From Algicoccus sp048820935 (GTDB lineage Bacteria; Pseudomonadota; Gammaproteobacteria; Burkholderiales; Burkholderiaceae_B), in the NCBI RefSeq assembly GCF_048820935.1, contig NZ_JBMERD010000008.1:1-64000 (forward strand): a stretch of 64,000 nucleotides of DNA, in the 5' to 3' direction. Shown here one piece after another: positions 9,101 to 16,810 of this stretch. Numbering within the stretch: position 1 is the first letter of the stretch; each line of letters begins with the position of its first letter. Made by a program: the position numbers and the translations under genes. The notes below the pieces were generated by a model that saw only the letters and a program-made list of their open reading frames with translations, searched no databases and had not been told where the DNA came from.

Positions 9101-9941
9101 CCAGTCGGCGGTGGTTGGTGCCGGCGGAATAAAAGACAGCCACGTAACGCTGATCGGAATAGACCACATCACGCTGACCTTTTGCACCCGAGGGCAGAGG
9201 GCGTCTGGCCACGATGCGGTCGTTCTGTACTGCGCGCGCGACGATGTGATCGTCAGCCACTTCGTAATACCGACCGATGGACCACGAGACCGAGTAGACG
9301 GACTTTGTACCCATGCCCTGTGTGAGCGTCGTGGATTGCCCCACGCTCTGGACCACGAACTGCATTTGCGGCAGACGATTGCCAAATGGCGTGAGGTTCA
9401 GGTTCTCGAAGACCACGTAGGCCAGGCCCCGGTGCGCCGGCGTGCTCTCCTGGCCCACATCGGCGGCGATGATGGAGTCGGGCAACTGCGACTCGTTGCC
9501 GGGATAGAAGCGCCAGGACAGACCCGGGACTGTAACATCCAGTGTTGCACCGGTCGCATCAAACACCACCTTGCCGTCCATCAGGATCTTGAGCACTTTC
9601 TCGAGCGGGCCACGCGCAAGACCGACTGCCACCGACACACTGTAGGTGTAGGTCGTCTGCGTGTGAGTCTGGGTGCTGCCTGCGCCACCTTTACCGCTGC
9701 GCACACTGGTGCTGGTGGTATGGGCGTGTTCGCGCACCTTGCCCATCCAGAGCACGTTGCCTGGCACGACGTAGGTGCCCCATACGCGAGGGATGCCAAT
9801 GCCGTACTGCGAGCTCGTTGCCGTCAGTTCGGCCAGTCGTGGTCCCTCGGAATGGGTGTTGGGGAGTTTGGGGCGCAACAACCAGGAGCCGAGCACGGCC
9901 ACGCCACCGAGGATGGCCAGGCCAACTTGGGGCAGTCCCAT
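6165..9941 (-). CDS. Tail hub/host-specificity protein (GTA gp15 / lambda J-like) with C-terminal tandem repeats
   Basis: The 1258-residue product begins with one hydrophobic helix and then SSQYGIGIPRVWGTYVVPGN, the start of phage tail hub proteins related to GTA gp15 and lambda gpJ, followed by repetitive THTQTTYTYSVSVAVGLARGP. Late in the protein VTYSDADMVFEM and RSRNRQSVEVPAAVH match the conserved phage-tail-3 region. The last ~105 residues (6165-6485) are six degenerate 17-19-residue repeats built on AAQ-x-S-x-FA-x-E-x-x-P-x-P-x-L, an unusual tail. It sits after DUF2163, DUF2460 and NlpC/P60 genes, the standard GTA/HK97 tail-tip set, and should contact the host surface and guide DNA ejection. 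Confidence 0.8.
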   Translation of the reverse strand: MGLPQVGLAILGGVAVLGSWLLRPKLPNTHSEGPRLAELTATSSQYGIGIPRVWGTYVVPGNVLWMGKVREHAHTTSTSVRSGKGGAGSTQTHTQTTYTYSVSVAVGLARGPLEKVLKILMDGKVVFDATGATLDVTVPGLSWRFYPGNESQLPDSIIAADVGQESTPAHRGLAYVVFENLNLTPFGNRLPQMQFVVQSVGQSTTLTQGMGTKSVYSVSWSIGRYYEVADDHIVARAVQNDRIVARRPLPSGAKGQRDVVYSDQRYVAVFYSAGTNHRRLAVYDAHSLALLHDTRVLFRGNNFGDAVHLNGQRSLLCEYDSLLTGQRRLIAFVAMSDYYFIAAGTGYGGTTIVDVASGETLLYDPNVAGMRGWHSWMALISEDVGSATVAWLHTGESSTTLLLDTIEVTDEVVIDKIGGLIPTGKWRAEPTLNKVGCITVTLPMIDPEGRVQAFRDSVYGGPNYSPIDYILVDPFDKGFILSACDGVFTVKLSPSGSVLWRFCADESFTWNSIYLHRFGASYGTRLTGRTLAVRGKKDGVSGRYVLSTSTGEVLGFYPTAGSGDPTAWDSQSTVLVKGNSAYFLDRGQVSGTSVAGIIEDVSNEVGVDPGDLSGVADLSVIGYLQAKPTEARGVLEPLGSLYNFDAVEAASELKWVRRGSTPVATLHTDDLIAGSDEVLKISRTEDIALPQSVAVTYSDADMVFEMSTVYRQRYVGNEGFDTMRSRNRQSVEVPAAVHANVAKQSADALLMQAWNGRTKYKLRSPRPTLLLTPGDTITILQPDAYPVDALVESTTLGANLVLEIEAVAQDSSQYVSAVQAESGHGVVEQTLPVEMVTRLYLLPTPYLEDANDQMGTKLLLYYTMGGLTDNWRGGALDRLESDDTFKAVDSMPYSTVHGALLAPLAPATKWDVFATNEKAELHVMLLHGELETVSQAELVAGANAAAIIRNTNQAEVIQFRQAYLQEDGSYLLRGLLRGRRGTDAWAFDGTTPAGCAFVLLNEDVIGATVLPTERLGTLATYRGRGGNQLPQDGDVRFTTVAGNEYRPYAPWHVQVTHTEAGIEITWVRRTRLRGGLVAGVGDVPLLEVAEKYEIDVYADNEIVRTLVTNEPQAFYTNVMMAEDGLDAASFVVYQMSDFVGRGFPSLMVHSRAAITAAQLASFAIERIPPPRLRAAQMAVFALEGMPPPSGLAAQLSVFALQGLPAPLLEVAQASVFAVVKLPSATVHTAQTSAFAIEQLPKPALQSTQLTTFIIEKET

Positions 9942-9942
9942 C

Positions 9943-10794
9943 TCAGTCTCCTACCGCAGCGAAGATGCGAGACGATCCCGGCACGTGTGGCTCACCGCGA
10001 AAGTTGATGACGTTGCCGTAGGCTTTGCAGGTTGTGAGGCGCTGATCACACCCGGCGCTCATTTCCACCTCATCGCCGACTTCCGGAATGAAGGGCAGGG
10101 CAAACTTTAACTGGATGGCGCCACTGCCAAAGGATTTGATCTCGGCTGTGACCCCGGCGTTGACGCCGGATGTAAAGCGCACGATGCCAAAGTCGTACAT
10201 GGCCAGTGGCGCACGAGACAGTGCCTGGGCGTCGGTGGCAAAGTGCCGGCGATCGTAGGCGGCCAACACTTGCCCCACACTCGTGTAGTCCGGCAGATGC
10301 AGTTTGCAGCGTGCGTCCCCAAAGTTGGCGCGGCACTCTGGCGAATAGATTTCCCCAATGGTCTGGGCGTAGGCCGCCTGCAGAGAACGAATCTCGATCT
10401 TGTACGTGTGTTGATCGGCAATCACGGCCTGGCCCAAGGTGCCATAGCGCAGATCAATACGGCCCATGCCGGGCTCTTGCCAGTTCACAATAAAGACCTC
10501 GATGGTGGCGTGATCGAAGCGGCCCACTTCCAGATCCTCACGCTTGATGTCTTCGCCCAGAAAGCCCACAAGCTCCAGATCGCTGGGTCCAAGTCCGAGG
10601 CGCGTCTCGACCGCACTGCGATCAAAACCACCGTGCTCGGCGCTCAAATAAGTCTCGCCATCCACTACCAGAACGTCGTCATGATCCGTCCAGCGGTAGA
10701 TGAGGCCATCGGTGCGCGCCAGGCGCCAGCAGGTCGCCAGGGTCGAGACGGGTTGGTTGATGTGGTTTTGCAGGGCAACGGTGGTGGGCTTCAT
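9943..10794 (-). CDS. DUF2163 tail-tip protein (phage_BR0599 family)
   Basis: 283 residues, starting MKPTTVALQNHINQPVSTLAT. The N-terminal DUF2163 part shows CWRLARTDG and FTDHD-like RWTDHDDVL, and the C-terminal phage_BR0599 part ends with GCDQRLTTCKAYGNVINFRGEPHVPG. Cysteines at CWR, PECRANFGDARC and CDQR-TTC could bind an iron-sulfur cluster, as established for lambda gpL, the functional analogue; binding here is inference. The product forms part of the distal tail/hub complex. Its start overlaps the NlpC/P60 gene end by four bases, so the two are translationally coupled. Confidence 0.85.
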   Translation of the reverse strand: MKPTTVALQNHINQPVSTLATCWRLARTDGLIYRWTDHDDVLVVDGETYLSAEHGGFDRSAVETRLGLGPSDLELVGFLGEDIKREDLEVGRFDHATIEVFIVNWQEPGMGRIDLRYGTLGQAVIADQHTYKIEIRSLQAAYAQTIGEIYSPECRANFGDARCKLHLPDYTSVGQVLAAYDRRHFATDAQALSRAPLAMYDFGIVRFTSGVNAGVTAEIKSFGSGAIQLKFALPFIPEVGDEVEMSAGCDQRLTTCKAYGNVINFRGEPHVPGSSRIFAAVGD

Positions 10795-11261
10795 GGTTGC
10801 ACTCCATGTAAGCGAAAGGCGTGTGAGGTCAAGGTAGGCCAGTCGTGGGTGTAGGGTTCTTCAATCACCTGACGCGCGCCCGCGTGGGCGTGAATGATGT
10901 GTGGTGCGCCGTGCTGTTCCGACAGAAAGGCTGCGTGAAACGGATAGGGGCGGAAATTGATGACGAGAATGTCGCCTGGCCGGGCATCTCGCACCGGGAT
11001 GCGATCAGCCACCCGGTCGAAGTGCGCCATGAGTTCGTCGTTGGGCTCTTTGCTGTACGCGGTGACGTCGTAGTCACAGATGCCCAGGGCTTGCGTGACC
11101 ACCACGCCCAGTCCCACGCAATCGATTCCCTGACGGTTGCGCCCGGCATGACGCCAGCGCACCCCGAGCCATTTACGGGCTTCGGCCACGATGTCCCGAC
11201 CGGTGACGGCGTTTTTTACGCAAGCAGGAGTGGAAGCAGAAATGGAAGTTGGAATGCTCAT
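10791..11261 (-). CDS. NlpC/P60 family tail peptidoglycan hydrolase (GTA gp14-like)
   Basis: 156 residues. VTGRDIVAEARKWLGVRWRH followed by QGIDCVGLGVVV places the nucleophile at Cys48, and PYPFHAAFLSE gives the catalytic His at about residue 109; IIHAHAG follows. This is the NlpC/P60 cysteine peptidase fold used at phage tail tips to cut peptide cross-links during entry. The gene lies between DUF2460 and DUF2163 genes as in gene transfer agents, and overlaps both by four bases (ATGA). Confidence 0.85.
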   Translation of the reverse strand: MSIPTSISASTPACVKNAVTGRDIVAEARKWLGVRWRHAGRNRQGIDCVGLGVVVTQALGICDYDVTAYSKEPNDELMAHFDRVADRIPVRDARPGDILVINFRPYPFHAAFLSEQHGAPHIIHAHAGARQVIEEPYTHDWPTLTSHAFRLHGVQP

Positions 11262-11854
11262 GGTCTGTCCCGAATTTCAATGATGGGGGCGTTGATTTGC
11301 GAGATGTGCTGGGTGATCATCGTCACTTCCAGATCGTCCGTATCGAAGCGAACCGGTACGTCGAACTCGCACACCAGCCGGATGGCATGACCTGCCTCAG
11401 GAGCCCTGCTAAAGGTGATCAGGCCTGTATCAGGATCGACTACCACCCCGGAAGTGCGCAGGACATCATCGACATAGACCAGTGCGGTCCCATCGACCAA
11501 GCGCGTGAGGGCCCGTGTGTACGCAGCCTCTCCGACCTGATACGTCTTGGATGCCTGGAAAGTTCGCGTTTCATCGTCGCCATAACCAATGACGGAGTCG
11601 CACTTGTAGTCAGACCAGTCCTTGAAACGAAACCCGTACCCTCTACCATTCATGGCGTAGAAGAACCGGATCACTTCTTCGTTCTCTGCGTGCGCGCGTT
11701 GAAAGCCGACGTTCCAGCGCCCGCGGACCTTGCTCCAGTTGATGTTGCGGTATTCGTCGCCGGATACGGTCTCGGTGATGCTGGTCTTGAAGCCGGGGCC
11801 GCCGGCTGCGCCCAAGGAGACGCGTTCGGACAAGCGAACGTTCTTGAAGCTCAT
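11258..11854 (-). CDS. DUF2460 distal tail protein
   Basis: 198 residues starting MSFKNVRLSERVSLGAAGGP with VSGDEYRNINWSKVRGRWNVG and FFYAMNGRGYGFRFKDWSDY, the hallmark of DUF2460 proteins (GTA gp12). The family forms the distal tail ring that joins tail tube and hub. It is the first gene after the tape measure and is coupled by ATGA overlap to the NlpC/P60 gene. Confidence 0.85.
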   Translation of the reverse strand: MSFKNVRLSERVSLGAAGGPGFKTSITETVSGDEYRNINWSKVRGRWNVGFQRAHAENEEVIRFFYAMNGRGYGFRFKDWSDYKCDSVIGYGDDETRTFQASKTYQVGEAAYTRALTRLVDGTALVYVDDVLRTSGVVVDPDTGLITFSRAPEAGHAIRLVCEFDVPVRFDTDDLEVTMITQHISQINAPIIEIRDRP

Positions 11855-11865
11855 AGGAAAAACCT

Positions 11866-14202
11866 TTACGAACGTGCCAGCGCACGCTGTGCGGCCAGAG
11901 CCATCTCGCGCTCGATTTGTGTGCGCGAGCGACGGAAGCTGTCAGCGTCCTGGGTGTTGATGACAAGCGTGATTTGTGGCGGTTGCGTTACATAGTCCTG
12001 CCGGGGTGCGCCCTGCAGGGGCAGATTCATGACACGCTCGAGCAGAGCATCCAGCCGGGCACTTGTCTCGGAGGTGAGCACGCGCTCGCCTTTCTCCAGC
12101 AGCCAGGTGCCGGTCTTTGGGATGCTGTCGATGCCGTCGTGCGCCATGCCAGACAGGGCTGCTGCGCCAATGGCACTCACCATGGGGGAGGTGGCAGCGA
12201 TCGCCGAAGCCATGGCAGCAGGGGCCTCTGCGGGACCTGTCACCGGGATGGCAGCTGTGCTGGCATAGGCTGCAAGACCTGCTTGCAGGCTCTGGGCACT
12301 GGCAGAGGCCATCATGGCACCTGCGGCCGAGGCTTGCGTTGCCTTGCCCACCAACATTTGCACGCCTTGGTAGACGAGCCACTGAGCAGCCATTTCACCG
12401 AGCGCACCGATGAGCGAGCGTGCCATACCGTCAAAGAGCCGGTAGAACGCTTGGTCCAGCGTTTCCACGTCCATGATGATCGAGGAAAGGGCATCGCCAA
12501 AGCCACGCGTGAAGGTCTCCACCGTGTTGCCAGCAAGCGTGTCGAAGTCCGCCATGGCCCGCTCGAGACTCTCGGTGTAACGACCCCAGAAGTCTTCACG
12601 GTCGGCATCCTGCAGTCGGTCGAGCGCAAGGGCAAATTCATCCGCGCTGAGCTTGCCTGCCTCAAAGGCCGTGGTGAGAACATCGATGTCCTCGGCCATG
12701 TGCTGCGCTTGGGCTTGCTCGGGAAAGAGCCGATGCATGAGCGCCTGGAACTCGGCCGCGTCCTCCTCAGCCTTGAGCATGACGTCGTGTGTCTGGGCCA
12801 AGGCCAGAGCGAAGTCCTGCTGCTCTTGCGTGCGGAAACTGACTGCGCCGACCGAAATGCGAGCCAGGAGTCTCTCGGCTTCGGTCTCTTTGCCCAGCAA
12901 GGCAATGCGCTCGATCATCTGATCAATGAGACGCTGCCCATCATCCAGCATCACGCCAGTTGTCCGACGTGGTGGGTCGTCGGGATCGACAATAAGATCC
13001 TTCGGCGGTTTGCCGAGGTTGCGCGGTGCAGGTGGACCGATGCTGGCCGCCAATCGTTCATTGCGCTGCTTGGTCCACTGGTCGGAATAGAATGCGCCAT
13101 CGTAGTTCCAGAGATCCCAGAGGTCCTGGTTGGCTTTCTCGACGATCTTGTTGCGTTCGTTGAGTGCGTCCTGATACTCGGCTTGCACTTGCGGCGCCAA
13201 GCTTGTGCCGTGTTTCTCGTCCAGAGTCTCGTAGATCCAGCCCGCGCCTTCAGCCCGAAAGCCTGCATCGACCAGTTTGATGTCAGCAGCGACAGACTTG
13301 AAGCTGCCGTGCACGGCATTGATCATTTTGCCCAGGGCCACGACAACGTCAGCAAGATGCGCAAGACCAGAACCCACGAGGTCGATCCAGTCGGGCAAGG
13401 ACTGGTCATTGCCCAGAGACTCCACCGTACTAAGCAGATCATCGGATTTCTCGCGTGAGCGCGAGAGCACACTGATGAAGTCATTGGCCGCTGGAATCAG
13501 TTGCTGCCCCAGCTGGATCTGCAGACCTTTGAAGCGTTTGCCCAGATCATCCAGACTGTTTTGAAATTCTGTGGCTGCTTTTACAGCTTCGTCGTCAAGG
13601 ACCAGACCGAGTTTGCGGGCACGATCCGCCATCTGCTGCATGCCGTCGGCACCCTGGTTCAGAAGTGGCAGAACCTTCTGTCCAAGTTGACTACCGAAGA
13701 GTTCGATGGCCAGGCGTGTTTTGCGTGCGCCGGGTTCGAGCTTGGAGAAGCGCTCTGCCAGATCCTTCAGCATCTGATCGGCGGTTTTGACGCGACCCGA
13801 AGCGTCGTAGGCGGAGATGCCCAGTTCCTGCAGGAGTTGAGCCTGCTTGCTCGTGCCATCCAGCAGATGATTGATGGCCTCGGTAGAGCGACGCAAGATG
13901 CGCTGCAGTTCCCCTTGCGATAACGAAGCACGGTCGGCCGCGTAGGCCAACTCCGAGAAAGCTTCCACCGTGACGGAAGTTCTTTCTGCGGTCGTGCCCA
14001 TGTCGGCCATGTACTGCGAAGTGTTCTTCATCATGGCCACCAGGGTGCCGGCCATGGCAGTGCCCGCAAGGGCTGCCCGTTTGGCGTACTTGGTGACGTC
14101 TTTGGTGAGCTTGTCGATCTGCTTGGCAGCGCGCTTTGCGTCCGTTTCAAAGGAACCCGTGCGCATCAAGAGGTCAACAACGATGGAGCCAGCGGTGGCC
14201 AT
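11866..14202 (-). CDS. Tail tape measure protein
   Basis: 778 residues. The N terminus (GSIVVDLLMRTGSFETDAKRAAKQIDKL) and the segment YMADMGTTAERTSVTVEAFSELAYAADRASLS are typical of HK97/lambda-type tape measure proteins. The body is largely helical, with Ala-rich hydrophobic stretches towards the C terminus (AAAGAMMASASAQSLQAGLAA). The length should set the tail length, and it is released on DNA ejection. It follows the tail chaperone pair, as in lambda (G, GT, H). Confidence 0.85.
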   Translation of the reverse strand: MATAGSIVVDLLMRTGSFETDAKRAAKQIDKLTKDVTKYAKRAALAGTAMAGTLVAMMKNTSQYMADMGTTAERTSVTVEAFSELAYAADRASLSQGELQRILRRSTEAINHLLDGTSKQAQLLQELGISAYDASGRVKTADQMLKDLAERFSKLEPGARKTRLAIELFGSQLGQKVLPLLNQGADGMQQMADRARKLGLVLDDEAVKAATEFQNSLDDLGKRFKGLQIQLGQQLIPAANDFISVLSRSREKSDDLLSTVESLGNDQSLPDWIDLVGSGLAHLADVVVALGKMINAVHGSFKSVAADIKLVDAGFRAEGAGWIYETLDEKHGTSLAPQVQAEYQDALNERNKIVEKANQDLWDLWNYDGAFYSDQWTKQRNERLAASIGPPAPRNLGKPPKDLIVDPDDPPRRTTGVMLDDGQRLIDQMIERIALLGKETEAERLLARISVGAVSFRTQEQQDFALALAQTHDVMLKAEEDAAEFQALMHRLFPEQAQAQHMAEDIDVLTTAFEAGKLSADEFALALDRLQDADREDFWGRYTESLERAMADFDTLAGNTVETFTRGFGDALSSIIMDVETLDQAFYRLFDGMARSLIGALGEMAAQWLVYQGVQMLVGKATQASAAGAMMASASAQSLQAGLAAYASTAAIPVTGPAEAPAAMASAIAATSPMVSAIGAAALSGMAHDGIDSIPKTGTWLLEKGERVLTSETSARLDALLERVMNLPLQGAPRQDYVTQPPQITLVINTQDADSFRRSRTQIEREMALAAQRALARS

Positions 14203-14205
14203 GCT

Positions 14206-14523
14206 TTAGTCTCTCGCAGGTGGTTTGAGGCCGAGGGCGGCCAGAGTGTTCAGATCGGCACTGGAGTAGCCGACGTGTTCAGCTGCACCCCAAGTCTGTG
14301 GGGGAACCAGGAAGTCGAGCTTGTCTTGCGCTTTGCCACCCGCCATGGCCTGTGCCACGAGCACAGCTGGCCGGTGGTAGCGATAGTGATCATCAAAGGG
14401 CGTTTCGGCGTAATACCGCTGCCACGAGTGAAACTCCGCCAACGTCATCGTGGCCTGCAGCTCACGCACGGTCTTGCCCAATGCCAGGGCTAGGATGTGC
14501 CAGAATCTCCACTCGTTGTCACT
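14206..14523 (-). CDS. Tail assembly chaperone T domain, reached by -1 frameshift (gpT-like)
   Basis: This frame encodes SDNEWRFWHILALALGKTVR then ELQATMTLAEFHSWQRYYAE, the conserved T domain of lambda-type tail assembly chaperones. It has no good start of its own: the first usable codon is a TTG at 14481 inside the conserved part. The frame is entered from the upstream chaperone gene by a -1 slip at C CCA AAA (14529-14523), giving a G-T fusion of about 207 residues. The fusion should bind the tape measure and recruit tail-tube subunits, as known for lambda gpGT. Confidence 0.75.
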   Translation of the reverse strand, partial: SDNEWRFWHILALALGKTVRELQATMTLAEFHSWQRYYAETPFDDHYRYHRPAVLVAQAMAGGKAQDKLDFLVPPQTWGAAEHVGYSSADLNTLAALGLKPPARD

Positions 14524-14828
14524 TTTGGGTCCGGGGCATTGACCTCCTGAATGGCCTCGAAGATGCGCAGCATCGGTTCGGCCTTCAGACGCTTGGCCTG
14601 CTCGAAGGTCAGCGCAGGCTTGCCCTCCGGCGTCACAAGGCCTGCGGCCACGATACGCGCCATGCTGTCGACACGCACGTCTTCGTTGTCATTCTGGTTG
14701 TCGAGCGCAAAGCGTCTAAACACGCCTGCAGGCAATTCCTTGAAGTGCAGCGTGTGGGTGCTGCCATCGGCGAGCTCAACTTCACGTGTGTGCACGACGT
14801 CCGAAACAAAGAAAGAGGAATCCAGCAT
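14490..14828 (-). CDS. Tail assembly chaperone (gpG-like)
   Basis: 112 residues, beginning MLDSSFFVSDVVHTREVELA with TLHFKELPAGVFRRF, features of phage tail assembly chaperones. It lies between the tail-tube and tape-measure genes. Near its 3' end a canonical slippery heptamer directs a fraction of ribosomes into the T-domain frame; the in-frame product ends DPKVTTSGDSGTS. A high ratio of G to G-T fusion is required for tail assembly in lambda; I infer the same here. Confidence 0.75.
   Translation of the reverse strand: MLDSSFFVSDVVHTREVELADGSTHTLHFKELPAGVFRRFALDNQNDNEDVRVDSMARIVAAGLVTPEGKPALTFEQAKRLKAEPMLRIFEAIQEVNAPDPKVTTSGDSGTS
14523..14529 (-). promoter_or_regulatory. Slippery heptamer for programmed -1 ribosomal frameshift (C CCA AAA)
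   Basis: On the minus strand the zero-frame codons read GAC CCA AAA GTG. CCCAAAA fits the X-XXY-YYZ rule. A one-base backward slip continues as AGT GAC AAC GAG TGG, entering the conserved T domain. No obvious stem-loop was confirmed by eye. Confidence 0.75.
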
Positions 14829-14830
14829 GG

Positions 14831-15301
14831 TCAGACCTTCCAGTTGCGAATGATGCGGCCAGACCGCTGCAGTGTGAGCGTGCCGGTGACCTTGTCAGCC
14901 AGAGCGATGTCGATCTCGACGTCGGCGACGTATGCGGTGAACTCGAGACTGGTGCGATCGACGGGCGGCAGAAACGCACCGCTGGAGTCCACCGTTGGTG
15001 CATCCTCGCCATCCGACAGACAGATGAGCCACTGAATCTTCTCGCCCGAGTCTTTGAGATCGAAGAACTCCCGGTGATCAACGGCACGTGGGTCGAGGTT
15101 GAAGGGTGCCGAAACAGCACCGGGCGCAGCAAGCCCCGCGATGAAGCTGCGCTCGTCGGTGTCATCCAGACAGGTGTCGTCGATCTGCTCACGGGCGCCA
15201 CCCAGACCAGAAATTCCGGTCGGGCAGGTCACTTTGAAGAAGCCTTCTGGGGCTTGCTCGGACAGAAAGAACAGGTGTGTTCCTTGCGTTTTAAGGGACA
15301 T
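14831..15301 (-). CDS. Major tail tube protein
   Basis: 156 residues from the ATG at 15301 (MSLKTQGTHLFFLSEQAPEG); the in-frame extension upstream runs through a hairpin and is rejected. FKVTCPTGISGLGGAREQIDDTCLDDTDE and the later LSDGEDAP-TVDSSG are typical of lambda gpV/phage TTP tail tube subunits, beta-sandwich proteins stacked as hexameric rings. It precedes the chaperone genes, as expected. Confidence 0.75.
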   Translation of the reverse strand: MSLKTQGTHLFFLSEQAPEGFFKVTCPTGISGLGGAREQIDDTCLDDTDERSFIAGLAAPGAVSAPFNLDPRAVDHREFFDLKDSGEKIQWLICLSDGEDAPTVDSSGAFLPPVDRTSLEFTAYVADVEIDIALADKVTGTLTLQRSGRIIRNWKV

Positions 15302-15311
15302 GGGGTGCTCC

Positions 15312-15341
15312 AAAAGAAAAACCCAACACATGGCTGGGTCG
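15312..15341 (-). terminator. Possible intrinsic terminator/attenuator upstream of the tail tube gene
   Basis: On the minus strand ACCCA and TGGGT arms, separated by a 9-base loop, are followed by TTTTTC, about 12 bases before the tail tube start. The stem is short, so this is tentative; it may instead act as a 5' mRNA hairpin. Confidence 0.4.
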
Positions 15342-15414
15342 GGTCATTAAAGAATGGATAGCCACATTGGGCCGTGGTTTTGCCGGAACGCGTACAGCAG
15401 AGGGCCAGACTTCG

Positions 15415-15445
15415 TTGATGAAATCAGTGATCTGGCCTTATGCTG
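15415..15445 (+). promoter_or_regulatory. Candidate sigma-70 promoter for the small plus-strand gene at 15469
   Basis: TTGATG and TATGCT are separated by 18 bases, and an AGGAGA ribosome site and ATG follow. It would drive a single gene against the direction of the late operon. Confidence 0.35.
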
Positions 15446-15468
15446 GTCACGAATATCAGGAGAGCGCC

Positions 15469-15675
15469 ATGCACAACCCAGAACACCCGGACGTGATCCG
15501 TTGCGAATCGCTCGGAGATTCCACCATCGATGCATTCTTGACACTGCTTGACCACGATATTGACGCTGGTCGCAATGTCCGCAGCTTGTCAAAGACGCTG
15601 CTCCAAACAATCCAGGCGCATGCAGGTCACAATGTCTACTTGGACAAGGATTTCGATGAGGACGTAGAAATCTGA
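15469..15675 (+). CDS. Small unknown protein on the plus strand inside the late operon
   Basis: 68 residues from an ATG with AGGAGA six bases upstream (MHNPEHPDVIRCESLGDSTI). The protein has a helix DAFLTLLDHDIDAG and an acidic C terminus (YLDKDFDEDVEI). That tail resembles the C-terminal part of PrlF-type antitoxins, but the AbrB-like DNA-binding domain is missing, so the comparison is weak. It is the only plus-strand gene between tail and head genes and has its own candidate promoter, so it could be expressed in the lysogen. Confidence 0.5.
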   Translation: MHNPEHPDVIRCESLGDSTIDAFLTLLDHDIDAGRNVRSLSKTLLQTIQAHAGHNVYLDKDFDEDVEI

Positions 15676-15715
15676 TGCGGATACACGCTCGGCATCCGAT
15701 TTCAGCCATACGCCG

Positions 15716-16102
15716 TCACAGATGGACACCGTCGAAGCGCTGATGAATAAACTCCGTTTGCAGTGAGATACGAAACAAACGTGTGTCTGGCTCCCGGCCA
15801 TGGGTGATCACTCGGTTTGCCTGCCCAGCCGTGTCCAGCGCATCGCGAACGGCCTTGGCCAGTTTTACGCACACATCCTCGCCACCGTCTTCCGGGCCAG
15901 CCCAGCAGTCGATCTGGATGGTGTCCGTGTCCGCACAGGGTGGCCCAGAGAGCTGTCCATGTGGATCCGTTGCGACCACAAACCATGTGAGGTAGGGCAG
16001 CTTTGAGTTCTGGGGTGCAGACCCTGAGCCGTAGATGCGATCGTCCACCAAGGCCGTCACCGCAGGAACCTTCAGCGTTCTGTAGATGGGTGCAAACATC
16101 AT
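15716..16102 (-). CDS. DUF3168 tail completion/terminator protein
   Basis: 128 residues: MMFAPIYRTLKVPAVTALVD, then DRIYGSGSAPQNSKLPYLTW and DTDTIQIDCWAG. The layout of a short helical start, a DRIY segment, the P-Y-x-x-W strand and the I-Q-I-D-x-W strand is that of DUF3168 proteins (SPP1 gp17-like), which cap the tail tube at the neck. It overlaps the gp10-like gene by four bases. Confidence 0.75.
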   Translation of the reverse strand: MMFAPIYRTLKVPAVTALVDDRIYGSGSAPQNSKLPYLTWFVVATDPHGQLSGPPCADTDTIQIDCWAGPEDGGEDVCVKLAKAVRDALDTAGQANRVITHGREPDTRLFRISLQTEFIHQRFDGVHL

Positions 16103-16599
16103 CGGTTTTTCCTTGCCAAGTCACGCACGATTTTCTGGAGCCGACGGTCCAGATCGCTCACGATGGCTTCAATCGCTTCCTGGCCTTTCTGCTGCACGGC
16201 AGGACGCAGCCACGGGGTAGCTGATTGATGGCTGGAGCCATACTCCAGCAGGGCCGCGGTCTTATGCGTGGTGACACGCTTGCCAGCGCGCTCACGCCGA
16301 CCGATCTGCTGGTGGTCATACGCCTTGCGACGCACGCGCACCAGATACCGCTCACCTTTGCTGCCGTGCATTGCTTTGCCGCGGCTGGCGACGACGTTCT
16401 TCTGCAGTAGCCCAGTGGTCTCATCGCTTTCAGCAATGATGCGCTCCAGGTTCTGTTTGGCTTGGTCACGAATGAGCCGTGCACCCTTGGCAAGTGCCAG
16501 CTTCACAGGACCACCACGGTTGCTGACCACCTCTGCGGGCAAGCTTTGCAGGGTGCGCAACAGACCGTCGGCACCCGAGAGTTTGAGAGTGATTTTCAT
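16099..16599 (-). CDS. HK97 gp10-family head-tail joining protein
   Basis: The ATG at 16599 is chosen because the sequence upstream of MKITLKLSGADGLLRTLQSL reads as non-coding. The 166-residue product has KLALAKGARLIRDQAKQNLE, a basic stretch with YLVRVRRKAYD, and YGSSHQSATPWLRPAVQQK: the E/Y-x-G-T/S-x-x-x-x-A-x-P-F/W-L-R-P motif typical of HK97 gp10 proteins. It acts in neck and tail completion. Confidence 0.8.
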   Translation of the reverse strand: MKITLKLSGADGLLRTLQSLPAEVVSNRGGPVKLALAKGARLIRDQAKQNLERIIAESDETTGLLQKNVVASRGKAMHGSKGERYLVRVRRKAYDHQQIGRRERAGKRVTTHKTAALLEYGSSHQSATPWLRPAVQQKGQEAIEAIVSDLDRRLQKIVRDLARKNR

Positions 16600-16603
16600 G
16601 GGA

Positions 16604-16756
16604 TCAGTCCAGGGACTGGTGCGGCTCACGTTCGCCAGGCATGGGATTGCCGTCGAGGTCGAGCAGTGTCTCCTCGTCCTCTTCTGCCAGAGCTTGGAGG
16701 AGGGCATCGAGCTTGGCTTCGATGCGTTCGAGGGTGGTGGTGATTTCACTGTACAT
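16604..16756 (-). CDS. Small phage protein, coiled-coil
   Basis: 50 residues (MYSEITTTLERIEAKLDALL, then acidic LAEEDEETLLDLDG). It is a short helix with heptad-like spacing and an acidic tail, placed between head-closure and gp10-like genes. Function unknown; a structural accessory or chaperone is possible. Confidence 0.5.
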   Translation of the reverse strand: MYSEITTTLERIEAKLDALLQALAEEDEETLLDLDGNPMPGEREPHQSLD

Positions 16757-16810
16757 GTTCTGTGTGGATAGTGATGTAAGGTTGAGGATCGAACAAGATT
16801 GAGGGAGCAC

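Noticed and set aside
11249..11995. Plus-strand open frame of 248 codons
   Set aside because: Antisense to the DUF2460 and NlpC/P60 genes, which have unmistakable family motifs.
11917..13458. Long plus-strand open frame (513 codons)
   Set aside because: It lies wholly antisense to the tape measure gene, whose protein features are clear; the frame is open only because of GC-rich codon bias.
14206..14481. Independent T gene starting at TTG 14481
   Set aside because: The conserved EWRFWHILALA segment lies upstream of that TTG, and the slippery site explains its expression better.
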